DNA of 64,000 bases from Bradyrhizobium sp. NP1 (GTDB lineage Bacteria; Pseudomonadota; Alphaproteobacteria; Rhizobiales; Xanthobacteraceae). The notes below the pieces were generated by a model that had not been told where the DNA came from, searched no databases, and was given only the letters and a program-made list of their open reading frames with translations. The translations under genes were made by a program, and so were the position numbers. The stretch covers positions 4,814,001 through 4,878,000 of the forward strand of contig NZ_CP127385.1 in the NCBI RefSeq assembly GCF_030378205.1, given 5' to 3'. This document shows positions 44,275 through 52,699 of the stretch, piece after piece; position 1 is the stretch's first letter; every line of letters begins with the position of its first letter.

Positions 44275-44688
44275 ATGACCAAGAAACGCTCGCCGGGACG
44301 CGAGGAATTCCGCGTCGCAGGACTGCCTGCGCCGCTCAGCCACTACACCGATGCGGTGAGGCACGGCGATATCCTGTTCGTCTCCGGGCTGACTGCGCAT
44401 GATGCCGACGGCAGGCTGGTCGGGGGCGCCGACGCCGCCGCGCAGACCAGGCAAATCCTGACAAACCTGAAGAAAGTGCTGGATGCGGCCTCCGCCAGCT
44501 TTGCCGACGTGTTGAAGGTCACGGTGTTCCTCACCGACATCAACGACCGCGCCGCGATCAATCCGGTGCGGCAGGAATTTTTCGGTGCAAGCCGCCCCGC
44601 CAGCACGCTGATCGAGGTCAGCCGGCTGGCGCTGCCCGAGATGAAGGTCGAGATCGAGGCCGTGGTCGGCCTGCCGCCGCAGGCCTAA
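44275..44688 (+). CDS. RidA family protein, copy 2
   Basis: This 137-residue Rid protein has VRHGDILFVSGLTAHDADGRLVGG and RQILTNLKKVLDAASASFADVLKVTVFL. The C-terminal RPASTLIEVSRLALPEMKVEIEAV keeps the conserved Arg of the active-site loop and the Glu near the end, unlike copy 1. The two may act on successive intermediates. The ATG at 44275 is preferred over an upstream TTG. Confidence 0.87.
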   Translation: MTKKRSPGREEFRVAGLPAPLSHYTDAVRHGDILFVSGLTAHDADGRLVGGADAAAQTRQILTNLKKVLDAASASFADVLKVTVFLTDINDRAAINPVRQEFFGASRPASTLIEVSRLALPEMKVEIEAVVGLPPQA

Positions 44689-44741
44689 AGCCGACAACAA
44701 CAAGAACGACAAGCCAACGACAAGAACAGGAAACAGGCATC

Positions 44742-45941
44742 ATGCTCCACAAGGCACTCACACTCGCGGTCGCCCTCCTCTGCGGATCGGCGATCGCCGC
44801 TCACGCCGATCCCTCCAAGGCGATCAAGATCGGCGTGCTCAGCGACATGTCGGGCCCCTACGCCGATCAGGCCGGCCTCGGCTCAGTCGAGGCCGCGCGC
44901 ATGGCGATCGAGGACGCCGGCGGCAGCATCGCCGGCCAGCCGATCGAGATCCTCTCCGCCGACCACCAGCACAAGACCGACGTCGCGACCGCGATCGTGC
45001 GGCGCTGGATCGACGTCGACGGCGTCGACGTGATCGTCGACATGCCGAACTCGGCGGTCGCGCTCGCCGTGCAGCAGATCGTTAAGGAGAAGAACAAGGT
45101 CGCGCTGTTCGCGACCGCGGCGACGACGGAGCTGACCGGCAAGCAGTGCTCGCCGAACGGCATTCAGTGGGTCTATGACGCCTATTCGAACGCCGCCGGC
45201 CTCGTCAAGGCGCTGGTCGCCAAGGGCGAGAAGAGCTGGTACTTCCTCACGGTCGATTATGCGCTCGGCCTGTCGCTGCAGGCCGAAGCGACCAAGGCGC
45301 TGACCGCGCTCGGCGGCACCGTGGTCGGCAGCGTTCGCCATCCGCTCAACAACGCCGATTTCGGCTCGTTCCTGCTGCAGGCCCAGGCCTCCAAGGCCCG
45401 CGTCATCGCGCTCGCCAACGCAGGCGCCGACACCATCAATTCGGTGAAGCAGGCGGCCGAATTCGGCCTCAACAAGGACCACATCATCGTCACGCCGCTG
45501 GTCTACATCTCCGACATCCACAGCATGGGCCTGCAGTCGACCCAGGGCCTGACCTATGTCGAGGGCTTCTACTGGGATCTCAACGACGACACCCGCGCCT
45601 GGTCGAAGCGCTTCTTCGAGAAGCGCAAGGCGATGCCGACCATGACCCACGCGGGCGTGTATTCCTCCGTCGCGCATTACCTGAAGGCGGTGAAGGCAGC
45701 GGGCACCTCCGACACAACGGCAGTGCTCGCGAAGATGCGCGAGATGCCGGTCAACGACTTCTTCGCCAGGGGCGGCACCATCCGCGCCGACGGCCGCATG
45801 GTGCACGACATGCTGCTGGTGCAGGTCAAGTCGCCCTCGGAATCGAAATATCCGTACGACTACTACAAGGTGCTGGCGACGATCCCGGGCGACCAGGCGT
45901 TCCGGCCGCTCTCCGAAAGCGAGTGCCCGCTGGTGAAGTGA
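44742..45941 (+). CDS. ABC transporter periplasmic substrate-binding protein, Liv family (paralogue of the one at 1222)
   Basis: The 399-residue protein has a signal peptide (MLHKALTLAVALLCGSAIAAHA) and a PBP type I fold. It shares long identical stretches with the protein at 1222-2445: NSAVALAV, ANAGADTIN/ANGGADTIN, YSS..HYLKAV, DGRMVHDM and a C-terminus FRPLSESECPLVK. No Liv permease or ATPase is nearby. It follows ridA by 53 bases and is likely co-transcribed with the FAH/Rid genes. Confidence 0.9.
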   Translation: MLHKALTLAVALLCGSAIAAHADPSKAIKIGVLSDMSGPYADQAGLGSVEAARMAIEDAGGSIAGQPIEILSADHQHKTDVATAIVRRWIDVDGVDVIVDMPNSAVALAVQQIVKEKNKVALFATAATTELTGKQCSPNGIQWVYDAYSNAAGLVKALVAKGEKSWYFLTVDYALGLSLQAEATKALTALGGTVVGSVRHPLNNADFGSFLLQAQASKARVIALANAGADTINSVKQAAEFGLNKDHIIVTPLVYISDIHSMGLQSTQGLTYVEGFYWDLNDDTRAWSKRFFEKRKAMPTMTHAGVYSSVAHYLKAVKAAGTSDTTAVLAKMREMPVNDFFARGGTIRADGRMVHDMLLVQVKSPSESKYPYDYYKVLATIPGDQAFRPLSESECPLVK

Positions 45942-45944
45942 CAG

Positions 45945-46772
45945 CTAGGCTGACGACAACCCTGTCAGCTTCAGACTGAGCTCGCGCAGCCGCTTGCGGG
46001 CGGCTGCATCATAGGCCTGCGGGTTGGCGCGGGCCTCCTTCATGCCGTTGAAGAACAGCCCACTTTCGTCGGCGACATCATCGCCGCGCACCAGGTGCAG
46101 GATCGCCTCGCCGCCCTGCTCCACCGTCGAGACCGGCGTGATGCCGCCGGCCTGCACCATGGTCGTGTTCATGTAGGTCGCGGGGTGCAGCGAATTGACC
46201 GTGATGTCTGATCCCTTCAGCTCCGCGGCAAGATCGATGGTGAACATGATCTGTGCCAGCTTGCTCTGGGCATAGGCGCGCGAGCCGCTGTAGCCCCTGG
46301 TGATCATCACGTCGTCGAAATCGATCGGGTGCTGGCCGAGGGATGCGACATTGACGATGCGCGCGGGCGCGGCGGCCTTGAGCAGCGGCAACAGCAGACA
46401 GGCCAGCAGGAAGCCCGCGAGATAGTTCACCGCGAATCGCAGCTCATGGCCGTCGGCGCTGGTCTGTCGCGTCGCGCCACCATTCATCGAGCCGATTCCC
46501 GCATTGCTGACGAACACGTCGAGGCGCTTGTGGTCGGCCGCCACCGCCTCCGCAAGCCGCTTCGCTTCTGCAAGCGATGCGAGGTCGGCCTGATAGAAGG
46601 TCGGCGCTCTGTGCCCGTCGCGTTTGATCTCCTCGATCAGGGTCTGCGCGCGGCCCGCGTCGCGGCCGTGGATCAGCACATTGGCGCCCTCCGCAGCGAG
46701 ATGCCGCGCCACATAGCGGCCGACGCCGTCGGTCGAGCCCGTGATCAGGACCGTCTTGCCGCGCATGTCCAT
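45945..46772 (-). CDS. SDR family oxidoreductase, retinol-dehydrogenase-like
   Basis: The 275-residue extended-type SDR has TGSTDGVGRYVARHL for the cofactor loop, FVSNAGIGS, VNVASLGQ with Ser, and RAYAQSKLAQ with Tyr and Lys. The ATG at 46772 has GGAG seven bases upstream; the ATG at 46778 is too close to it. It ends 3 bases from the converging binding-protein gene and follows the RraA-like gene by 13 bases on the same strand. Confidence 0.87.
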   Translation of the reverse strand: MDMRGKTVLITGSTDGVGRYVARHLAAEGANVLIHGRDAGRAQTLIEEIKRDGHRAPTFYQADLASLAEAKRLAEAVAADHKRLDVFVSNAGIGSMNGGATRQTSADGHELRFAVNYLAGFLLACLLLPLLKAAAPARIVNVASLGQHPIDFDDVMITRGYSGSRAYAQSKLAQIMFTIDLAAELKGSDITVNSLHPATYMNTTMVQAGGITPVSTVEQGGEAILHLVRGDDVADESGLFFNGMKEARANPQAYDAAARKRLRELSLKLTGLSSA

Positions 46773-46785
46773 CGCCATGCTCCAG

Positions 46786-47499
46786 TCAGTGGATCTCGGC
46801 GGAGCGCTTCAGCGCCTCCTTCAGCTTCTCCAGCGAAAAGTCCTTGGATCGCGCGATTGCCAGGATCGGTTCCTCGCGCCGGCCGCAGAGCTCGGCGGCG
46901 TCAGGCAGCTTTGCGGCGATATCGCGCGGAATGACGATGGCGCCGTGCCGGTCGGCGTGGATCAGATCGTCCGAGCGCACGGTCATGCCGGCGACCCGCA
47001 CCTCACCGCCAAAGCTTTCGGCATGCACCCAGGCATGCGACGGGCCGATCGAGCCGGCCAGCGCCTGGAAGCCCGGCGCCCATTGCGGGATGTCGCGGAT
47101 CGAGCCGTCGGTGATGACGCCAAGGCACCCGAGCGCCTTGTGCACGTTGCTCTGCACCTCGCCCCAGAATGCGCCATAGCCGACGTCCGGGCCGTCGATG
47201 TCCTGGATCACCGTGATGCGCGGCCCGTGCCCGGTGCCGACATATTCGTAATAGTCGATGCGGCGCTTGGACTGCTCGGCAGCGGAGAGACCGGACTGCA
47301 GCACCGAGCGGATCGTCACGGTACGGGCATAGCCGACCATCGGCGGCAGGTCGGGAAACGGGCAGACCAGCGGCTTCGTGGTATAGCCGATCAGCCGCCG
47401 CTCGGGCGCGACCACCTCCATCGCGTTGCAGATCGTCGGCGTGTCGTAGCGCGCCAAGGTCTCAAGCAGCGAAGCGGGAAGCGGTCCTGATGTGGTCAC
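46786..47499 (-). CDS. RraA family protein (aldolase/decarboxylase-like)
   Basis: The 237-residue RraA-fold protein starts at a GTG with AGGAGAG upstream. The family centre is visible as GEVQSNVHKALGCLGVITDGSIRDIPQ, where the Asp and Arg of the metal-carboxylate site are kept. TPTICNAMEVV opens the domain. It is distant from the GalC-type protein at 11667 and longer at the N-terminus. Many such proteins cleave hydroxy-keto acids to pyruvate; the context of FAH and Rid genes agrees. Substrate unknown. Confidence 0.83.
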   Translation of the reverse strand: MTTSGPLPASLLETLARYDTPTICNAMEVVAPERRLIGYTTKPLVCPFPDLPPMVGYARTVTIRSVLQSGLSAAEQSKRRIDYYEYVGTGHGPRITVIQDIDGPDVGYGAFWGEVQSNVHKALGCLGVITDGSIRDIPQWAPGFQALAGSIGPSHAWVHAESFGGEVRVAGMTVRSDDLIHADRHGAIVIPRDIAAKLPDAAELCGRREEPILAIARSKDFSLEKLKEALKRSAEIH

Positions 47500-47627
47500 G
47501 GCGTTCTCTCCTGATCTTGTCCCGGCCATTTTCGAGGGCCGTGGACCATCAGGCCGTATAGCCGAGTTCAGGCATGAACCCAACTCGGCGAACGCTCATG
47601 GCAGATATTTGAAGGCTTGACGCCTGC

Positions 47628-48509
47628 CTAGTGCAGGCGCTCGGGGCGGTCGTCCTCGGGCGGATTGGAGATCGCCGGCGCGTAGCCCGAGGCCGGACTG
47701 GCAACCGACGTAGTGCCCGCCTGCGCCTGCGAGGCGGCCAGTGCCCGCGCCTGGTCGCGATAGGACTTCCAGCCCACCGGCAAGGCAAGCAGATAGGCGA
47801 TCGAGCCGGCGGAGAGGATGTACCAGGGATAGCCGATCAGGAGCGCGACGAAGAAGATTACGGAGACGAACACCGGCAGCACCAGTTCCGGCGGCACGCG
47901 CATCCGCACCGTCTTGCCGGAGAACACCGGCAGGCGCGACACCATCAGGAAGGCGACCACCAGCGTATAGGTCGCGGTCAGGATCGCCGGCGCCGGCGGC
48001 AGGCCGAGGAAACCGAGATAGACCGGCAGCAGCACGACGATCGCACCGGCAGGCGCCGGCACGCCGGTAAAGAAATTGGCGGCAAAAGCGGGCTTGTTCG
48101 GGTCGTCCATGGTGGCGTTGAAGCGCGCCAGCCGCAGGCCGCCCGAGATCGCAAACAGCATGGCGGCGATCCAGCCGGCGTTGCGCAGCTCATGGAGCTG
48201 CCAGAAATACAGGATCAGGCCGGGCGCGACGCCGAAATTAACGAAGTCCGCGAGGCTGTCGAGCTCGGCGCCGAATTTCGACTGGCCCTTGATCAGGCGG
48301 GCGACGCGGCCATCGATGCCGTCGAGCACCGCGGCGAACACGATCGCCGCGACCGCCAATTCCATCCGCCCTTCGGTCGACAGCCGGATCGCGGTCAGGC
48401 CCGCGCAGATCGCGAGCAACGTGATGACGTTGGGCAGCAGCATGCGCACCGGGATCGGGCGAAAGCGGCGGCGGCGCAGTTCGAGATCGGTCGGGTCTTG
48501 CGGTATCAT
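47628..48509 (-). CDS. pssA: CDP-diacylglycerol-serine O-phosphatidyltransferase
   Basis: The 293-residue membrane enzyme carries the CDP-alcohol phosphotransferase motif spread over LDGIDGRVARLIKGQSKFG and AELDSLADFVNFGVAP (DxxDGxxAR...GxxxDxxxD). About eight hydrophobic segments follow. It makes phosphatidylserine, which Psd, encoded just upstream, decarboxylates to phosphatidylethanolamine. The ATG at 48509 is taken; an extension to 48545 is possible. The last 35 residues are Ala/Pro-rich. Confidence 0.92.
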   Translation of the reverse strand: MIPQDPTDLELRRRRFRPIPVRMLLPNVITLLAICAGLTAIRLSTEGRMELAVAAIVFAAVLDGIDGRVARLIKGQSKFGAELDSLADFVNFGVAPGLILYFWQLHELRNAGWIAAMLFAISGGLRLARFNATMDDPNKPAFAANFFTGVPAPAGAIVVLLPVYLGFLGLPPAPAILTATYTLVVAFLMVSRLPVFSGKTVRMRVPPELVLPVFVSVIFFVALLIGYPWYILSAGSIAYLLALPVGWKSYRDQARALAASQAQAGTTSVASPASGYAPAISNPPEDDRPERLH

Positions 48510-48700
48510 GGCCTCAATATAGCAAACGGCGGGGCATGCCGCCATTGCGGCAGTTCGCCCTCTGCACCGACCTTTCCGATGGTTAATCCGCGCAAAATGG
48601 CCGCTTACGCGCTGCGGAAGGCGGGCCGAGTGCCGCCGATTTGAAGTTCCTGCAGCACAAGCTGCTAATTCTACTTCGTGCTCGGGTGGTATGCGGCGGG

Positions 48701-49399
48701 TTACGAACTTCGGAAAGCGGGCGCTGCCCCGTTCAGCCGAAAGTCGGCCAAAATGGTCTCGCCGGCGATCGCGGTCTGGCCCTCGGCCACCAGCGGCCGC
48801 GTGCCCTCGGGCAGGTAGACGTCGAGCCGCGAGCCGAAGCGGATCAGGCCGAAGCGCTCGCCGGCGCCGATGGTCTGGCCTTCCTTGACAAAGGAGACGA
48901 TGCGGCGCGCCACGAGGCCGGCGATCTGCACCACCCCGATCCGCCCGTTCGGCGTCGAGATCACGAGCGAGTTGCGCTCATTGTCCTCGCTCGCCTTGTC
49001 GAGCTCGGCATTGATGAAGATGCCGGGCCGGTAGGCGATGCGGTCGATCCGCCCCGCTACCGGGCTGCGGTTCACGTGACAGTTGAACACGCTCATGAAG
49101 ATCGAGACGCGCGGCAGCGGCCGGTCACCGAGCCCAAGCTCGGCCGGCGGCAGGACAGTCGTGATCATGGAGATGCGGCCGTCAGCCGGTGCGACCACGA
49201 TGCCGTCGCGTACCGGCGTGACCCGCACGGGATCGCGGAAGAACAGCGCGCACCAGATCGTCAGCACGGTGCCGATCCAGCCCAAGGGCGTCCACAGCCA
49301 GAACAGGACTAGGCTTGCGAGCGCAAAGCCGCCGATGAACGGATAGCCTTCGGGATGGATCGGCGGAATCTGCCGCTGGATGGAATTGGCGATGGACAT
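48701..49399 (-). CDS. psd: Phosphatidylserine decarboxylase, small (type II) form
   Basis: The 232-residue proenzyme is shorter than enteric Psd (about 320), as expected for the archaeal/alphaproteobacterial type. [19 protein letters not shown] carries the catalytic His, and the self-cleavage site is Gly-Ser in [12 protein letters not shown], where Ser becomes the pyruvoyl group. One N-terminal membrane region. Together with pssA it is the PE pathway; 191 bases without a gene separate the two. Confidence 0.92.
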   Translation of the reverse strand: MSIANSIQRQIPPIHPEGYPFIGGFALASLVLFWLWTPLGWIGTVLTIWCALFFRDPVRVTPVRDGIVVAPADGRISMITTVLPPAELGLGDRPLPRVSIFMSVFNCHVNRSPVAGRIDRIAYRPGIFINAELDKASEDNERNSLVISTPNGRIGVVQIAGLVARRIVSFVKEGQTIGAGERFGLIRFGSRLDVYLPEGTRPLVAEGQTAIAGETILADFRLNGAAPAFRSS

Positions 49400-49435
49400 G
49401 AAGACTACTGCTCTCTTCCCACTTTGCTACTCTCT

Positions 49436-49494
49436 CCCCTCTCCCCTTGTGGGAGAGGGTGGCACGCCGCGAAGGCGGCGTGCCGGGAGAGGGG
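49436..49494. repeat. Palindromic repeat, left copy of the DUF559 cassette
   Basis: Two hairpins lie in series: CCCTCTCCCC-TTGT-GGGAGAGGG, then GGCACGCCGC-GAAG-GCGGCGTGCC, closed by GGGAGAGGGG. It directly follows the TGA of the DUF559 gene on the minus strand. It is the inverted counterpart of the repeat at 49829-49882. Confidence 0.85.
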
Positions 49495-49828
49495 TCAGGA
49501 CGGATTCCCAAGCGCGGCCGCAATGGTATCGAGGACGCCGCCGGTGCTTTTCAGCACCTCATTATTCCAGAACCGCAGTACCCGGAACCCCTCATCTTCA
49601 AGCCATCGGGTCCGGACCGGGTCCGTTTTTACTCTCGGCATGTTGGCTGCCATCGACCTCGATAATGAGACGCCGCTCGAAACAAACAAAATCAACAACG
49701 TAGCTGCCGATCGTCGCCTGCCGCTTGAATTTGCTTCCCTTGAATCGGTGGGCGCGAAGGAAATACCACAGCCGCCGTTCGGCGTCCGTCATGTTGCGGC
49801 GGAGGACCTTGGCCTGCGCGGTCGTCAT
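49495..49828 (-). pseudogene. DUF559 (very-short-patch-repair-like) endonuclease gene with a frameshift
   Basis: Read from 49828 the first frame gives MTTAQAKVLRRNMTDAERRL, WYFLRAHRFKGSKFKRQ and FERRLIIEVDGSQHAES, the DUF559 fold with its nuclease Glu, Asp and Gln. It then runs out of frame into a stop. The other frame continues KTDPVRTRWLEDEGFRVLRF and WNNEVLKSTGGVLDTI to the TGA at 49495, the normal C-terminus. Removing one A from the AAAAA run at 49626-49630 would restore an intact protein of about 110 residues. Sequencing error or real mutation cannot be told apart. Its ribosome site, GAGAGGGG, is part of the right-hand repeat. Confidence 0.82.
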
Positions 49829-49882
49829 CCCCTCTCCCGTCTCGACTTCGTCGAGCCACCCTCTCCCACAGGGGGAGAGGGG
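49829..49882. repeat. Palindromic repeat, right copy of the DUF559 cassette
   Basis: CCCCTCTCCC, a small hairpin CTCGAC-TTC-GTCGAG, then CCCTCTCCC-ACA-GGGGGAGAGGG. Its reverse complement aligns with the left copy over the first 28 bases (CCCCTCTCCC...GGGAGAGGGTGGC) and the last ten (GGGAGAGGGG), differing only in the inner stem. It abuts the ATG of the DUF559 gene. Confidence 0.85.
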
Positions 49883-49927
49883 ATTTTCTTCGTGCTGCTG
49901 GAATCAAGCCGTTCCGAGCAGCGTCGA

Positions 49928-51874
49928 TCACTCCGCGGCCGTTGCGATCGGATCGTCGACCTCGGGCGGGGCGCGGTTCGGCGCCTCGTTGTCGTCGTCG
50001 ATCTGGGCAAGCCGCTCGCGCGCGGCCTCCGCCTCGCGCTGGCGGTTCCACATGCTGGCATAGAGCCCGCCCTTCGCCAGCAGCTGCGCATGGGTGCCGC
50101 GCTCGGCGATGCGGCCCTGGTCGAGCACGATGATCTCGTCGGCGGCGACGATGGTGGAAAGCCGGTGCGCGATCACCAGCGAGGTGCGGTTGCGCGAAAC
50201 GCGCTCCAGCGCTTCCTGGATTTCGTGCTCGGTATGGCTGTCGAGCGCAGACGTCGCCTCGTCCAGCACCAGGATCGGCGGCGCCTTCAGCACGGTGCGG
50301 GCGATCGCGACGCGCTGCTTCTCGCCGCCCGACAGCTTCAGGCCGCGCTCGCCGACCTGTGTCTCGTAGCCCATCGGCGCCATCCGGATGAAGGTATCGA
50401 TCTGCGCCAGCCGCGCCGCTTCCTCCACCTCGGCATCGCTCGCGTCCCAGCGGCCATAGCGGATGTTGTAGCGGATGGTGTCGTTGAACAGCACGGTGTC
50501 CTGCGGCACCATGCCGATCTGCGCCCGCAGCGAGTCCTGCGTGACCTCGCGGATATCCTTCCCGTCGATCAGGATGCGGCCGCCGGAGACGTCGTAGAGG
50601 CGGAACAGGAGGCGCGAAATCGTCGACTTGCCGGCGCCGGACGGGCCGACAATCGCGACCGTCTTGCCGGCCGGCACGTCGAAGCTGAGACCTTTCAGGA
50701 TCGGCCGCTCCTCCTCGTAGGAAAAGCGCACGTCCTCGAAGCGCACATGGCCTGAGGTAACGACCAGCGGCTCGGCGCCGGGAATATCCTTGATCTCGGC
50801 CTCGCGCCCAAGCACGCCGAACATCTTCTCGATATCGATGACCGCCTGCTTGATCTCGCGATAGACCATGCCCATGAAGTTCAGGGGCTGATAGAGCTGG
50901 ATCATCATGGCGTTGATCAGGACGAAATCGCCGACCGTGTTGTGGCCGGAGCGCACGCCGATCGCGCACATGATCATGGTGACGGTGAGGCCCGCGGTGA
51001 AGATCACCGCCTGCCCGGTGTTGAGCACCGCGAGCGAGGTGTAGGTCTTCACGCTCGCCTGCTCGTAGCGTTCCACCGAACGGTCGTAGCGCTGCGCCTC
51101 GCGCGTCTCGGCGCCGAAATATTTCACGGTCTCGTAGTTCAGCAGCGAGTCGATCGCCTTGGTGTTCGCCTCGGTGTCGGAGTCGTTCATCTTGCGGCGG
51201 ATGCCGATCCGCCACTCGGTCGCGATGTAGGTGTAGTACATGTAGATCACGACGGTGATCATCGTCGCCAGCACATAACGCCAGTCGAACTGCCAGAGCA
51301 GCACGGCCATCAGCAGCGATACCTCGACGATGGTCGGGATCAGCTGCAGGATCACCATGCGCACGATGACCTCGATGCCGGTGCGGCCGCGCTCCAGGAT
51401 GCGCGTCAGCCCGCCGGTCTTGCGCTCCAGGTGGAAGCGCAGCGACAATTCGTGCATGTGGACGAAGGTGATGTAGGCGAGCTTGCGCACCGCATGCATG
51501 GCGACGCGCGCGAAAATGCCGTCGCGCCATTGCGTCAGCACCGCCATCAGCACGCGCATCGTGCCATAGCTCGCGGTCAGCAGCAGCGGCGAGGCGACGA
51601 TCCAGAACGCCCAGTTCGACGCCTCGACCGGCGCGGAGCCGTGTCCGGTCAGCGCGTCGGTCGCCCATTTGAAGGTGAAGGGCACCGCAAGGGTGGTGAG
51701 CTTGGCGAGGAGCAGCAGCACGACCGACCAGACCACGCGCATCTTCAGGTCGACGCGGTCGCCGGGCCAGATATAGGGCCACAGATGCGCGAGCGTCCCG
51801 ATCAGGGTCGCGCGTTCGATCGCGGGGATGGGTCCCGGCGCTTGTCTGCCGTGGAACGAATCAGGATGAGCCAT
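49928..51874 (-). CDS. ABC exporter, fused membrane and ATPase domains (Atm1/HMT1-type)
   Basis: The 648-residue half-transporter has six membrane helices (about 45-330) followed by an ATPase: Walker A GPSGAGKST, signature LSGGEKQRVAIAR, Walker B ILVLDEATSALD. NYETVKYFGAETREAQRYD and the MNDSDTEANTKAIDSLLNYE stretch are hallmarks of the Atm1 branch, which exports glutathione-linked sulfur or metal conjugates. It would act as a homodimer in the inner membrane. The ATG at 51874 is used rather than a TTG just before it. The C-terminal tail is acidic and not conserved. Confidence 0.92.
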   Translation of the reverse strand: MAHPDSFHGRQAPGPIPAIERATLIGTLAHLWPYIWPGDRVDLKMRVVWSVVLLLLAKLTTLAVPFTFKWATDALTGHGSAPVEASNWAFWIVASPLLLTASYGTMRVLMAVLTQWRDGIFARVAMHAVRKLAYITFVHMHELSLRFHLERKTGGLTRILERGRTGIEVIVRMVILQLIPTIVEVSLLMAVLLWQFDWRYVLATMITVVIYMYYTYIATEWRIGIRRKMNDSDTEANTKAIDSLLNYETVKYFGAETREAQRYDRSVERYEQASVKTYTSLAVLNTGQAVIFTAGLTVTMIMCAIGVRSGHNTVGDFVLINAMMIQLYQPLNFMGMVYREIKQAVIDIEKMFGVLGREAEIKDIPGAEPLVVTSGHVRFEDVRFSYEEERPILKGLSFDVPAGKTVAIVGPSGAGKSTISRLLFRLYDVSGGRILIDGKDIREVTQDSLRAQIGMVPQDTVLFNDTIRYNIRYGRWDASDAEVEEAARLAQIDTFIRMAPMGYETQVGERGLKLSGGEKQRVAIARTVLKAPPILVLDEATSALDSHTEHEIQEALERVSRNRTSLVIAHRLSTIVAADEIIVLDQGRIAERGTHAQLLAKGGLYASMWNRQREAEAARERLAQIDDDNEAPNRAPPEVDDPIATAAE

Positions 51875-52069
51875 CAAATCGAAGCCTGGCGGGGAGCGGG
51901 AACGCGCCGCCTTTGTCTGTATTCACCCCGTCATATAGAGTGTTTATTTGCCCCGCGCACCCCGACAGATGGGTGATTCTTTCGCCATGTCCGGATATTT
52001 GCGGATAGATTTCCAAGGGCTACGAATCAGCGGCTTGACGCCCTTACCTTGCGGTGCCACATGCTGAAG

Positions 52070-52675
52070 ATGAGCAATATTAAAACTGTCTGTGTCTATT
52101 GCGGCTCCGGCCCCGGGACCAATCACCATTTCATCGAATCCGCGAAGGCCTTCGGCAAGATCCTCGCCGAAAACGGCATCCGCCTCGTCTATGGCGGCGG
52201 CTCGCTCGGCATGATGGGCGCGGTCGCCTCCTCCGTGCTCGACCATGGCGGCACCGTGACCGGCATCATCCCGGACTTCCTCACTGCGCGCGAAAACGCC
52301 ATGACCCGCGCGCAGGAAATGATCGTCACGCCCGACATGCATGAGCGCAAGCGGCTGATGTTCGAGCGCTCCGACGCCTTCGTCGCGCTGCCCGGCGGCA
52401 TCGGCACGCTGGAGGAGCTGGTCGAGCAGCTCACCTGGCAGCAGCTCGGACGCCACTCCAAGCCGGTGCTGCTCGCCAACATCGACGGCTTCTGGGAGCC
52501 GCTGCTCGCACTGTTTGCGCATATGCGCGAAACCCAGTTCATCCGCCCCAACCTGTCGATCGACATCCTCAAGGCCGAACGGGTCGAGGACATCCTGCCC
52601 CGCCTGCGCGCCGCCGCCGCGCGCGTCGGCGAAAGCGGCAAGCAGATGGCGCCGGAGATCGCGCGAAGGCTTTAG
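52070..52675 (+). CDS. LOG family protein (cytokinin riboside 5'-monophosphate phosphoribohydrolase type)
   Basis: The 201-residue protein starts MSNIKTVCVYCGSGPG; an ATG nine bases upstream is also possible. The family motif PGGIGTLEE and GGGSLGMMGAVA are present, with the Arg and Glu of the active site in HERKRLMFERSDAFV. LOG enzymes free the base from nucleoside monophosphates and in plant-associated bacteria can make active cytokinins, though many simply recycle nucleotides. The gene stands alone. Confidence 0.9.
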   Translation: MSNIKTVCVYCGSGPGTNHHFIESAKAFGKILAENGIRLVYGGGSLGMMGAVASSVLDHGGTVTGIIPDFLTARENAMTRAQEMIVTPDMHERKRLMFERSDAFVALPGGIGTLEELVEQLTWQQLGRHSKPVLLANIDGFWEPLLALFAHMRETQFIRPNLSIDILKAERVEDILPRLRAAAARVGESGKQMAPEIARRL

Positions 52676-52699
52676 GTCGAAGGCGGCAGCAACCCGCCT

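Noticed and set aside
44690..44741. ACAAC/AAGAACGAC-rich stretch before the binding-protein gene, considered as a tandem regulatory repeat
   Set aside because: The units are irregular and only about 50 bases long; it is more simply an A-rich unstructured leader with a ribosome site.
49692..51782. Minus-strand frame whose end reads SPLPLWERVARRSRDG
   Set aside because: This is the translation of the palindromic repeat next to the DUF559 gene joined to a wrong frame of the Atm1-type exporter, not a protein.
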